From the NCBI GenBank assembly GCA_943788755.1, contig CALSRM010000002.1:325573-389572 (forward strand): a DNA stretch of 64,000 nucleotides, read 5' to 3'. This document shows positions 36,729-45,432 of this stretch, in pieces; the first letter of the stretch is position 1, and each line of letters starts with the position of its first letter. This DNA comes from an uncultured Flavobacteriales bacterium. GTDB taxonomy: Bacteria > Bacteroidota > Bacteroidia > Flavobacteriales_D > Parvicellaceae. Both the position numbers and the translations under genes were made by a program. Below the pieces are notes generated by a model, which saw only the letters and a list, made by a program, of their open reading frames with translations, was not told the origin of the DNA and made no database searches.

Positions 36729-38030
36729 GTGAAAGATATAAAAGATCAATATTTAGCAATTTACAGATTACTACTGTTTTTACTAGCCGTAATGATTCCC
36801 TTGTTTGGACTTGCCTTTGCTTACGGGAACCCAGAAGCAGTTAGTCCACCCTTGTTTAAAGAGATTTTAGCTCCAGTAGGGATATTGATATTGATTGCTA
36901 GTTATAAAATTTCATGGGTTAAGCGTAACATGCAAAGCATTATGCTTGTCTTGTATGTTGTGGTTGTAGTTTGGCAGCTTTTCGTGCTTAAAATGAATAA
37001 ATTTAACCCAAACAATGATATGGGGTTTTTGGTCGTGATTTCTGCAATTACCGTAGGATTTGAAAGTCGAAAAATATTCATTTCATTCATTTCAATATTA
37101 TTTGTATTAATGGCTTCATTTGTTATGATGAATGAGGTGGAAGAAGGAGTTAGTAAACTTATCTTTATAATTACTGTTTTCTCTGTATTATTCATTTCCT
37201 TTTTGGTAAATAACAGAAAATTTAAAGCTGAAAGTAGTGTCGGAGAATTTACAGCTCAATTAAAGGAAAAAAATAAAGAAATCACTGATAGTATATCGTA
37301 TGGGAAGCGGATTCAAAATGCTATTCTTCCAAATAAGGGATTGGTAAATAAGTATTTTCCAGATAGTTTTGTGCTGTATAAGCCCAAGGATATTGTTGCA
37401 GGTGATTTTTATTGGATGGAACAAGTAGGAGACCACATTCTGTTTGCAGTTGCTGATTGTACTGGACATGGAGTTCCAGGAGCCATGGTTAGTGTTGTTT
37501 GCAATGGCTCATTGAATAGAGCAATTAGAGAATTCAAATTAACAGCTCCCGGGGCTATTTTAGATAAAACAACAGATTTGGTCATTGAAGCTTTTTCTCA
37601 AAGTGATGATATGGTAAGAGATGGTATGGATATATCACTGTGTTCGTGGAATCTACAAACCGGCGATTTTTGGTTTGCCGGAGCGAATAACCCAATATAC
37701 TTGGTGAAAGGAAAAGAGAAAAAAATAGAAACATTTTCAGCTGATAAACAGCCAATAGGTCAGTTTGACAAGAGAAAACCTTTTACAAATGTAAAGGTTG
37801 ATTTTGAGAAGAATGATACGCTTTATCTTTTTACAGATGGTATGGTTGATCAATTTGGTGGACCAAAAGGTAAAAAGTTTAAGCACAAAAAGTTTAAGGA
37901 ATTACTACTATCTATCAACCATAGAACATCCAAAGAAAAAAAGAGTGATATAGATACAGTTTTTGAGAAATGGCGTGGTGAAATGGAGCAAGTGGATGAT
38001 GTATGTATTGTAGGAATAAATATGGTCTAA
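36729..38030 (+). CDS. Membrane-anchored SpoIIE-type Ser/Thr phosphatase
   Basis: 433 residues from a GTG start. Residues 1-165 hold about six membrane helices; then a short coil (FTAQLKEKNKEITDSISYGK) leads into a SpoIIE/PP2C catalytic domain. Metal-binding and active-site blocks are present: VAGDFYWMEQVGD, AVADCTGHGVPGAMVSVV, RDGMDISLCSW, YLFTDGMVDQFGG and VDDVCIVG. This matches the layout of SiaA-like phosphatases that dephosphorylate SiaC. The SiaB/SiaC pair lies 28 kb away, so the partnership is inferred. Single gene; TATATTTC at about 36701 is a possible -7 element. Confidence 0.88.
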   Translation: MKDIKDQYLAIYRLLLFLLAVMIPLFGLAFAYGNPEAVSPPLFKEILAPVGILILIASYKISWVKRNMQSIMLVLYVVVVVWQLFVLKMNKFNPNNDMGFLVVISAITVGFESRKIFISFISILFVLMASFVMMNEVEEGVSKLIFIITVFSVLFISFLVNNRKFKAESSVGEFTAQLKEKNKEITDSISYGKRIQNAILPNKGLVNKYFPDSFVLYKPKDIVAGDFYWMEQVGDHILFAVADCTGHGVPGAMVSVVCNGSLNRAIREFKLTAPGAILDKTTDLVIEAFSQSDDMVRDGMDISLCSWNLQTGDFWFAGANNPIYLVKGKEKKIETFSADKQPIGQFDKRKPFTNVKVDFEKNDTLYLFTDGMVDQFGGPKGKKFKHKKFKELLLSINHRTSKEKKSDIDTVFEKWRGEMEQVDDVCIVGINMV

Positions 38031-38113
38031 TTTTGAAGATTAGAAAATAAGTTTAGACCAGGTTTACGAAGTTTGCTCAATTGTTAAAAGAATTAATTCT
38101 TAACTTAGGAGAA

Positions 38114-38869
38114 ATGAAAATGTTTTTTAAATATATCACCGTATTAGGTCTCTGCTTATTTTATTTAAAGGCAACAAATGCGCAGGATAGTTTGTTTTTT
38201 GATGAATCGGATTCCGTTTTTTTTGAGGATAGAAGAAATTATTTAGGTGTAAATTTATCGCCTCTGTTTACTTCGTCATTCGGAAGGGAGAATCAGAATG
38301 CAAAAATGAGCATCGTTTACAAGAGGAACAAAGGGTATAGGAATATAAGGTTTAGTGCCAACTATATGACACTTGCGAATAAGACCTCTTTTTATGCGTT
38401 CAGAACAATTGGATCTTCCGATTCAAGTATAACAAATAGATACTATGAATCAGATTATAAGACAGGTGATATAAGAATTGGATTTGAAGAAATAAAGGGC
38501 GGGGGAGCTGGTAGATTTCACATAGGGGCAGATATTATATTGGGGTATGCTCAATTTTACTCTGAATATCGACAAAATGAATTATTAGTTGATTCAATTG
38601 GCGTTTATCGATTAGACAATGATGTCGAACCAATTTATACCGGAAGTCATAGTAGTGATTATTTTATCACAGGAATCGATGTAAGTTTTGGATTTGATTG
38701 GTTTTTAGATGACGTATTTATGATTACACTTCAGCTAACCCCTCAATTCAATTATTATTTGGCTATCTCAGAAAAATTAGCAGATCAATATAAACAGTAT
38801 AATCCTATTGAGAATTTTGTCGATTTTGATTTAGGTTATTTTGATGTAATGCTTGTTTATAAGTTTTAA
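38114..38869 (+). CDS. Secreted protein of unknown function
   Basis: 251 residues from ATG 38114, preceded by taggag; the frame extends to a TTG at 38081 but the signal peptide starts at the ATG (MKMFFKYITVLGLCLFYL...NAQ). The rest has alternating strands with aromatic residues (YNYYLAISEKL, VDFDLGYFDVMLVYKF at the end), which suggests an outer-membrane beta-barrel. I cannot assign a family. It follows the phosphatase by about 80 nt on the same strand and a terminator comes 26 nt after it. Confidence 0.65.
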   Translation: MKMFFKYITVLGLCLFYLKATNAQDSLFFDESDSVFFEDRRNYLGVNLSPLFTSSFGRENQNAKMSIVYKRNKGYRNIRFSANYMTLANKTSFYAFRTIGSSDSSITNRYYESDYKTGDIRIGFEEIKGGGAGRFHIGADIILGYAQFYSEYRQNELLVDSIGVYRLDNDVEPIYTGSHSSDYFITGIDVSFGFDWFLDDVFMITLQLTPQFNYYLAISEKLADQYKQYNPIENFVDFDLGYFDVMLVYKF

Positions 38870-38894
38870 AACAAGAAATAAATTTCTAAAAAAA

Positions 38895-38923
38895 AGAGCC
38901 GTTATAAACGGCTCTTTTTTTTA
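38895..38923 (+). terminator. Terminator after the 38114 gene
   Basis: agagccgtt-ata-aacggctct followed by T8. A-rich on the other side, so it may also serve the convergent peroxiredoxin gene. Confidence 0.88.
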
Positions 38924-38945
38924 TTTTAGAATATTTTAAAATTAC

Positions 38946-39575
38946 TTAGTGATTACTTAAGTAGTCAGCAACACCTTCATGAGTAGCAGTCATAGCATCA
39001 GCACCTTTCACCCAGTTAGCAGGGCAAACTTCACCATGTTCTTCTAAATGTTGAAGTGCATCAACCATTCTCAGAGCTTCGTTAACATTTCTACCTAAGG
39101 GTAAATCGTTAACCAATTGATGACGAACTACTCCTTCTTTGTCTATTAAAAATAAACCTCTGTAAGCGATTAGCTCACCTATAGCGGTCATTTCACCTTC
39201 TTGGTTGTAATCCCAGTCTCCAACTAATACATCATAGTTCGTTGAAATGGTTTTATTCGTGTCTGCTACCAAAGGATATGTTATACCTTTAATACCGCCA
39301 GCATTCTTTTCCATATTTAACCAACCCCAGTGAGATTGCTCAGTATCTGTTGAAACACCAATCAATTCAACATTTCTAGATTTAAATTCTTCTAATTTTT
39401 CTTGAAATGCATATAATTCAGTCGGACATACGAATGTAAAATCTTTTGGGTAAAAGAATAAGATTACATATTTCCCTTTAAATTGCTCTAGTGTAAAATT
39501 TTCAACAATATCGTTACCATTAATTACAGCCGATGCTGAAAATCCTGGTGCTTTTCTTCCTACTAATACTCCCAT
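38946..39575 (-). CDS. 2-Cys peroxiredoxin (AhpC/TSA family)
   Basis: 209 residues. Reduces hydrogen peroxide and organic peroxides in the cytoplasm. The peroxidatic cysteine is C50 in YPKDFTFVCPTEL; the resolving cysteine is C184 in EHGEVCPANWVKGAD, making it a typical two-cysteine enzyme (Prx1/AhpC class). VSTDTEQSHWGWLN and AIGELIAYRGLFLIDKEGVV are other family blocks. No AhpF reductase is adjacent; thioredoxin is the likely reductant (family knowledge). No OxyR-type regulator lies nearby. Confidence 0.95.
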   Translation of the reverse strand: MGVLVGRKAPGFSASAVINGNDIVENFTLEQFKGKYVILFFYPKDFTFVCPTELYAFQEKLEEFKSRNVELIGVSTDTEQSHWGWLNMEKNAGGIKGITYPLVADTNKTISTNYDVLVGDWDYNQEGEMTAIGELIAYRGLFLIDKEGVVRHQLVNDLPLGRNVNEALRMVDALQHLEEHGEVCPANWVKGADAMTATHEGVADYLSNH

Positions 39576-39677
39576 TATAATATGTTTTAAGTAATTGTTT
39601 GTTATAAAATTGTGACTACAAAAATACTATTTAATATTAATTTAAATAATAGATTCGGAGTAAATTTTTTATTGTCT

Positions 39678-40532
39678 TTATAAGTCAGATAGTTTCAGTG
39701 TTTCCTTTAGTCTTACTCCTTTTTCGGTGTGTTGGACAGTGCAACATTCATTTATATTATCATGTTCTAGGAAAAGGATGAATTCTTCATCTGCTGCTAA
39801 GTTTAAAAATTGTAGCTTTTCGTCCATTGTGAGCAGTGGTCGCGTGTCATAACCCATTACGTAAGGCAGAGGCAGGTGGCCAACACTCGGAAGTAAATCC
39901 GCCATAAATACTACGGTTTTCCCTTTGTACTTTATCATGGGTATCATTTGACTTTCTGTATGACCATCAGCAAAAAAGACATCCATACCTTCAAATGCAT
40001 TTTTTGTAATCCTATCAGTTCGTTGTATAAAATCCAGTTGCCCGCTTTCTTGAATAGGTAGAATGTTTTCACTTAAAAAAGACGCTTTTTCTCTAGGATT
40101 AGGTTCAGTAGCCCATTCCCAATGCTTGTTGTTACTCCAGTATTTAGCATTTTTAAAAACAGGTTGTAATTGCGTATGTTCGCTATCCTTCCATTCAACG
40201 CTACCTCCACAATGGTCAAAATGTAAGTGCGTTAAAAACACATCGGTAATATCATCTAAACTAAAATTAAGTTTGTTTAAGGACTTTTTTAAAGTATTGT
40301 CGCCGTGTAAGTAATAATGACTAAAAAATTTGTCACTCTGCTTATTACCAATTCCGGTGTCAATAAGCATCAATCTGTTTCCATCTTCCACTAACATGCT
40401 TCGCATGCTCCACGTACACATGTTGTTGCTATCAGCAGGGTTGGTTCTCTCCCATAAAGCTTTTGGTACCACCCCAAACATGGCTCCTCCGTCTAATTTA
40501 AAATTCCCTGTCTCTATTGGGTATAATTTCAT
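39678..40532 (-). CDS. MBL-fold metallo-hydrolase
   Basis: 284 residues from the ATG at 40532 (MKLYPIETGNFKLDGGAMFG, the usual family start); the upstream frame to 40586 is probably untranslated. The zinc-binding motif is VFLTHLHFDHCGG; further metal ligands are in FFADGHTESQMIP and VFMADLLPS. Related proteins include lactonases and other hydrolases; the substrate cannot be told. Single gene. Confidence 0.9.
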   Translation of the reverse strand: MKLYPIETGNFKLDGGAMFGVVPKALWERTNPADSNNMCTWSMRSMLVEDGNRLMLIDTGIGNKQSDKFFSHYYLHGDNTLKKSLNKLNFSLDDITDVFLTHLHFDHCGGSVEWKDSEHTQLQPVFKNAKYWSNNKHWEWATEPNPREKASFLSENILPIQESGQLDFIQRTDRITKNAFEGMDVFFADGHTESQMIPMIKYKGKTVVFMADLLPSVGHLPLPYVMGYDTRPLLTMDEKLQFLNLAADEEFILFLEHDNINECCTVQHTEKGVRLKETLKLSDL

Positions 40533-40757
40533 TTTGGTTGCTTTTAGTTTGTAAATGAACGAATTATGTCCATTGTTATATTGCAATAGGAAGTACTATT
40601 GCTAATCCCGTATAAAATTATGAAAATGATAAGTATTTCTCTCTTTTTCATCTTAATTATCTGTAATTAATAATTTTGATGGTATAGAGTTTGCAAAAGC
40701 GTCTTCAAAATATTGAGTTAGGATAACATGTTTGGTTAAATTTATTAATTTAGAGTT

Positions 40758-41654
40758 ATGAAAAATTTATTTTTAGTATTACTCGTTTCTTTATTCGTTT
40801 TTGCAGGAAATGCACAAGGATTGATTCAGGAGTATGCAGGAATGCTGCAAGAACTGGAATCAAAAGTTTCCAATAAAGAATTTGTCAAAGTTTGGAAAAA
40901 GCAAAAAAAGACATGGGAATCGAATTGTAAAAACGCGACTACTGTTAAACAAGTATCTGAATTGACCGTGGAATTTATTTCTAAGGTATATGAAGTGAAA
41001 ATGCTAAAAGCTATGATAGTCACTGCAGAGAAACTCTCAGATCAAAGTATGGCATTGTCTAATGTCTATAATATTCTAAAAGATACTGATTTGGATAAAT
41101 GGTCAGATAATGAAAAGCAGACATTTCGCACAAAACTTGATGGGCTAATAGCTAAAATCGGTGAGCAACAGAAAAAACAAGACGCCAGCGAGAGAGTGTT
41201 ACTTATAAAGTCTGTTATGGAAGATTTTGATTCCGTCTTTCAAGCTATTTTAAACGACAGTAAAAAGGGAAGTTTTGCAAATACTATAGACGGTGCTAAG
41301 CAAGGAAGTGTTTTCGGTGTTAAGGTGAAATTTAAAGCCGGAAAAGGGCAACAAATTTTTGTAGATGGAGATAATATTTATGAATTTCAAGTTGAATTTA
41401 ATACAAATAATGATGCTTTGTTAGCAAGTGCTTTACAAGAATCAATGCTTAAAGTTATTCAAGAAAGGGTGCCTGAAGGGTTTGCAAAATCAAACAAATA
41501 CGATAAATCATTTGTCAAAAATGAAGGGTATAGATTTGAATTTAAAGCAGAAAAATTTGCTTATACAGCTAAACAACCATCTGTTTTAATTGGCGCAAAA
41601 AAAGATGGAAGTTCTGTAGTGCTGAAAATAACAGAGCCTGTATTTAAAAGATAG
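40758..41654 (+). CDS. Secreted protein of unknown function
   Basis: 298 residues, not recognised. The signal peptide is MKNLFLVLLVSLFVFAGNAQ. The first half is helical (LQELESKVSNKEFVKVWKKQ, then KLSDQSMALSNVYNILKD) and the second half beta-rich with many Lys and Phe (GVKVKFKAGKGQQIFVDGDN, GYRFEFKAEKFAYTAKQP). Single gene. Confidence 0.6.
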   Translation: MKNLFLVLLVSLFVFAGNAQGLIQEYAGMLQELESKVSNKEFVKVWKKQKKTWESNCKNATTVKQVSELTVEFISKVYEVKMLKAMIVTAEKLSDQSMALSNVYNILKDTDLDKWSDNEKQTFRTKLDGLIAKIGEQQKKQDASERVLLIKSVMEDFDSVFQAILNDSKKGSFANTIDGAKQGSVFGVKVKFKAGKGQQIFVDGDNIYEFQVEFNTNNDALLASALQESMLKVIQERVPEGFAKSNKYDKSFVKNEGYRFEFKAEKFAYTAKQPSVLIGAKKDGSSVVLKITEPVFKR

Positions 41655-41803
41655 AAAGTTTTGTTTAGAAAAATCCACGTTGCTCCTAGAGTGGATACTT
41701 AGTTACAATGCATTGAAGCAACCGATATTGAAGATTTTTATGCTTATAAAAAGTACTGTAACAAATCGTTTGGTTAATTTGTGAAGTGTATTTGATAAAA
41801 TAG

Positions 41804-41849
41804 TTTAGAAAAAGGCCTTACAAGTACTATCTTTGCAAGGTCTTTTTTT
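41804..41849 (+). promoter_or_regulatory. Terminator hairpin overlapping the pdxH promoter
   Basis: A stem-loop, aaggccttacaag...ctttgcaaggtctt with a T7 tail (41811-41849), whose loop region contains TATCTTTG (41828-41835), a perfect TAnnTTTG -7 element, with TTT at 41804 at -33 distance. Transcription would start near 41842, about 25 nt before the pdxH ATG. Confidence 0.5.
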
Positions 41850-41866
41850 ATTTAGAAAATAGTAAT

Positions 41867-42523
41867 ATGAGTTTAGAGGAAATTAAGAATTATATGAATC
41901 AGGTTCGAAGAGATTTTGCTGAGAGGCCTTTAACTGAGGGTTCAGTTGATAATAATCCTTTTAAACAATATGCGGTTTGGTTTGAAGAGGCCGTTAATTC
42001 TAAAATCCTAGATCCTTATGCAATGTGTCTTTCTACGGTTGGTGTAAATGGTCAACCTTCATCGCGTATTGTGTATATGCGCGATATTTTAGACGATGGT
42101 TTTGTGTTTTACACGAATTACTTAAGCCAAAAAGGAAAGGAATTACTTTCGACACCGAAAGCAGCTCTTAATTTACATTGGGCTGAACTTGAGAGGCAAA
42201 TTAGGATAGAAGGTGATGTGGTTAAAGTTTCGGAAGACATATCTGACAAATACTTTGCTGGCCGTCCTAAAAAGAGTCAAATAGGAGCTTGGGCGTCTGC
42301 GCAAAGTGATGTTTTGACCACTAGAGAAGAATTGGAACAGCATGTATTGAAATATACAGAGCGTTTTAAAGATATTGAGGTTAACCGGCCTGAACATTGG
42401 GGCGGATATGTTTTAAAGCCAGCCAAAATAGAATTCTGGCAGGGTAGAGCAAGTCGTTTGCACGATAGAATTGTTTATACCAAAGAAGGTGCAAATTGGA
42501 AATTAGAACGATTATCTCCTTGA
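41867..42523 (+). CDS. pdxH: Pyridoxamine 5'-phosphate oxidase
   Basis: Oxidises pyridoxine- and pyridoxamine-5'-phosphate to PLP using FMN. 218 residues, full length. Conserved blocks: EIKNYMNQVRRDF, NAMCLSTVG-like AMCLSTVGVNGQPSSRIVYM, FVFYTNYLSQKGKEL (FMN phosphate site), RIEGDVVKVSEDISDKYF, and the C-terminal EFWQGRASRLHDRIVY with WKLERLSP as the last eight residues, which is diagnostic. Followed 9 nt later by a GT2 gene on the same strand. Confidence 0.96.
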   Translation: MSLEEIKNYMNQVRRDFAERPLTEGSVDNNPFKQYAVWFEEAVNSKILDPYAMCLSTVGVNGQPSSRIVYMRDILDDGFVFYTNYLSQKGKELLSTPKAALNLHWAELERQIRIEGDVVKVSEDISDKYFAGRPKKSQIGAWASAQSDVLTTREELEQHVLKYTERFKDIEVNRPEHWGGYVLKPAKIEFWQGRASRLHDRIVYTKEGANWKLERLSP

Positions 42524-42532
42524 TAGTATAGA

Positions 42533-43804
42533 ATGGCTAAAGAGATGCGTTCTATTGCTGCTGTTTATTTTGATCGATTCAATCATCGAGAGTTAGAATT
42601 GAATAGTCCTGTTCCTTCTAATTTGGAATTGATTATTGTTATTCCTTCCTATAATGAGCCTAACTTGCTGGAAAGTTTGCAGTCGCTTAAGGATTCTTTT
42701 GTTCCGCTAGGTTTTTCTGTTGAGGTTATCACCGTTATTAATCATGGGTTAAATGCAGCTGAAAATGTTGTTCGTCAAAACGAAACAACAACAATTCAAG
42801 CAAACCGATTTTCTTTAAAGAACAATTCCGAGTCAATTACTTTTAAAACCCTAGAAGTATTTGATATGCCTCCTAAAAAAGCGGGAGTAGGTTTGGCTCG
42901 GAAAATTGGAATGGATGAAGCGTTAAATCGATTCTCGAAAATTAATAAGGACGGAGTTATCGTTTGTTTTGATGCAGATAGTTTTTGTGAGGTAAATTAT
43001 TTTGAGTCAATAATATTTCATTTTAAAAAGCATCCAAAAACTCCGGGTTGTTCCATTCATTTTGAACATCCTTTGGAAGGAAATAACCATACAATTGAAG
43101 AATATAATGCAATTATTTCATATGAATTGCATTTACGGTATTACAAAAATGCGCAGCAATATACCGGGCTTCCATTTGTGTTTCATACGATAGGTTCGAG
43201 CATGGCAGTTCGCGCTTCGGCATATGCCAAACAAGGCGGAATGAATAAGCGAAAAGCTGGGGAGGATTTTTACTTTTTAAATAAGATTATACAGTTAGGC
43301 AGTTTTACGGAGCTAAATATTACCACAGTAGTCCCGTCACCAAGGATTTCGGATCGAGTTCCGTTTGGAACTGGTAAAGCGGTTGGTGAAATTGTAAGTG
43401 CCGAGCAGGGGGGGGTAGAGACATATAGTTTTAGAACATTTGTGGAGCTTAAAGAGTTTGTTAGTGAGGTTTACGAAAATAATAAAAATATAAATGCCAG
43501 TAAATTAAGTGGTTTAATTAATCAATTTATTGAAGAAAAAGAGCTTGATCTAAAAATAGATGAAATCGCAAAAAATGCAAATTCTGAGGAGGCATTTATT
43601 ACTCGATTTTTCAAGGTGTTTGATGCTTTTTGGATTATGAAATATATCCATTTTGCACGCGATAATTTCCATAAACAAGTACCCGTTTTGGATGCTTCAA
43701 ATGAGCTGCTTTTGGAATTAGGAGTAATCAATCAACCCTTGAAAACAGAGTTAGAAGCATTGATTAAATTTAGAATATTAGATAAAAATAGAGTTGTGAG
43801 TTAA
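42533..43804 (+). CDS. Family 2 glycosyltransferase-like protein
   Basis: 423 residues. The GT-A domain has LELIIVIPSYNEPNLLESL at its start, a long middle with MPPKKAGVGLARKIGMDEAL, and the metal site VIVCFDADSFCEVNYF; HTIGSSMAVRASAYAKQGGM and AGEDFYFLNKI resemble acceptor and catalytic loops, with a possible ED base. The C-terminal 130 residues are helical and of unknown fold. There are no membrane segments. It is 9 nt after pdxH, which may be chance co-transcription. Donor and acceptor unknown. Confidence 0.8.
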   Translation: MAKEMRSIAAVYFDRFNHRELELNSPVPSNLELIIVIPSYNEPNLLESLQSLKDSFVPLGFSVEVITVINHGLNAAENVVRQNETTTIQANRFSLKNNSESITFKTLEVFDMPPKKAGVGLARKIGMDEALNRFSKINKDGVIVCFDADSFCEVNYFESIIFHFKKHPKTPGCSIHFEHPLEGNNHTIEEYNAIISYELHLRYYKNAQQYTGLPFVFHTIGSSMAVRASAYAKQGGMNKRKAGEDFYFLNKIIQLGSFTELNITTVVPSPRISDRVPFGTGKAVGEIVSAEQGGVETYSFRTFVELKEFVSEVYENNKNINASKLSGLINQFIEEKELDLKIDEIAKNANSEEAFITRFFKVFDAFWIMKYIHFARDNFHKQVPVLDASNELLLELGVINQPLKTELEALIKFRILDKNRVVS

Positions 43805-43880
43805 GCGTATCACAAGCAAAATTCTGTGTCTCAATGAATTGTAACATCGAAGAAACATACAAATCAGACTAGGAGTTTTG

Positions 43881-44999
43881 TTAACCTTTATTTTTTGCTA
43901 GGTTCCTTTCATATTTTCCCGTACCAAGTTCATTAAGCAAAGTTAGGTGGCTTTTTATCGCTCCAAAAAATGTTTTATGCTGGTGATACGGTAAGTTAAA
44001 TTCTTTGGTTGTTTCTTTGACTATTTTTGAAAGTTTCTTATAATGAATGTGACAAATATTCGGAAACAAATGGTGTTCAATTTGAAAATTTAATCCACCA
44101 ATAAACCAGGAAAAAAAGTAACTGCCATTCGCAAAATTTGCAGTAGTTTTAACTTGATGTATAGCCCAGTTGTTATCAACAGATCCATTTTCATCTACAT
44201 CGAAAAACTCAGTATCTTCAATAACATGAGCAGGTTGAAATACAAAAGAAAGAATCAATCCACAGATAAAATGCATAATTCCAAATCCAATAAGAGATTG
44301 CCACCAAGGTAAATCAACTAATAGGAACGGCACTAATAGTAACAAAGCAAAGTACCAAATTTTATTTAACAAAATTTGAATAAACCCTTTTGTTAAGGTA
44401 AGCCCTTGTCCTTCCAATAAATCTTTTTTATTGTACCGAAATAATTGAATAAAGTCCTTAGCACTGCACCAATAAACTGTCATCAATCCGTATAAAAATG
44501 GTGCATAAAATATTTGAAAACGATGCAGTATTCTTCTCTTTTGCGTAGGGCTGAAACGCATTATTCCGATTTCAATATCTTCATCAAATCCTTCTATATT
44601 CGTAAACGAATGGTGAAGAACGTTGTGCTGAATTTTCCAATTTTCTTTATACCCTCCAATAAAATGGATTAACCAGCCCATTGCGTTATTTACTTTTTGA
44701 TTCTTTGAATAAGAGCCATGGTTCGCGTCATGCATAATTGATAAGCCAATGCCTGACATTCCAAACCCCATTAAAGCCCACATTAGTAAAACCAACCAAA
44801 CGTTTGCAACAACACCGGTCAACATTAAGACCAATGGAGCAAAGTATAGACAGATCATAAATGCCGATTTAAATTTCATGCTGAAATTGGCATATCGAGA
44901 AATATTATTCTCTTTAAAATACTTATTCACTCTCTTTCGTAATTCTTTGAAGAACTCCGTTTGATCTTTTACATTAAACTTAACAACTGGCACACTCAT
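43881..44999 (-). CDS. Fatty acid (acyl-CoA/lipid) desaturase
   Basis: 372 residues of the membrane di-iron desaturase family. Histidine boxes are H90-D-A-N-H94 (SIMHDANHGS), H125-NVL-HH130 (IQHNVLHHSF) and NFQIEHHLFPNICHIHY. The Q-I-E-H-H third box is typical of front-end (delta-6 type) and acyl-lipid desaturases; there is no cytochrome b5 domain. Four or more membrane helices surround the boxes (LVLMLTGVVANVWLVLLMWAL). It introduces a double bond into membrane fatty acids, probably for cold adaptation (inference). Confidence 0.92.
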   Translation of the reverse strand: MSVPVVKFNVKDQTEFFKELRKRVNKYFKENNISRYANFSMKFKSAFMICLYFAPLVLMLTGVVANVWLVLLMWALMGFGMSGIGLSIMHDANHGSYSKNQKVNNAMGWLIHFIGGYKENWKIQHNVLHHSFTNIEGFDEDIEIGIMRFSPTQKRRILHRFQIFYAPFLYGLMTVYWCSAKDFIQLFRYNKKDLLEGQGLTLTKGFIQILLNKIWYFALLLLVPFLLVDLPWWQSLIGFGIMHFICGLILSFVFQPAHVIEDTEFFDVDENGSVDNNWAIHQVKTTANFANGSYFFSWFIGGLNFQIEHHLFPNICHIHYKKLSKIVKETTKEFNLPYHQHKTFFGAIKSHLTLLNELGTGKYERNLAKNKG

Positions 45000-45143
45000 A
45001 ATCCTGTATGTTTTAATATCTGGTCCAAAGATAACCCTAATAAACTTCGGTTAACGTATAATTATCAGTTTTTAACAAAACTTATCAAAGATGATGGGGT
45101 ATTGGGCATAAAAAAGGGATAGTATAGAAAGAAGATTACCGGA

Positions 45144-45335
45144 TTATTTTTCTTCCTTACACATTTCATCTGGGCGAGCACCACAAATACTACAAGATTC
45201 TCCTTCTTGGCTTAAGAGAGGATTATTACTTGCGCAAGTTCCGGAAAATTCACCGTCTTTTTTTGCCCATATTTTAATGGCAATTCCTAAAACCCCTAAT
45301 GCTAATAATCCAATAGAAAATAATGCTAACTTCAT
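45144..45335 (-). CDS. Small membrane protein with cysteine motif
   Basis: 63 residues: one membrane helix (KLALFSIGLLALGVLGIAI) and a short tail with four cysteines, GTCASNNPLLS, then ESCSICGARPDEMCKEE. The spacing C-x2-C plus two flanking Cys suggests metal or disulfide binding. Similar small proteins are common in Bacteroidota with no known role. It lies divergent to the ABC exporter. Confidence 0.65.
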   Translation of the reverse strand: MKLALFSIGLLALGVLGIAIKIWAKKDGEFSGTCASNNPLLSQEGESCSICGARPDEMCKEEK

Positions 45336-45383
45336 AAAGCAAAGGTAGTTTATATTTTCACAATAAGTGTTAATCGAATCAAA

Positions 45384-45411
45384 TTGATTCAGTCTAAATA
45401 ATGTACTTTTG
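45384..45411 (+). promoter_or_regulatory. Promoter of the ABC exporter gene
   Basis: TTG at 45384 (-33) and TACTTTTG at 45404-45411 (-7; TAnnTTTG). Transcription would begin near 45418, so the TTG start at 45409 is excluded and the ATG at 45433 is favoured. Confidence 0.5.
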
Positions 45412-45432
45412 CAGGGTAATCGGAATAAACCA

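Noticed and set aside
40758..41654. Possible chaperone-like or adhesin role for the Lys-rich secreted protein
   Set aside because: Only composition supports it; left as unknown function.
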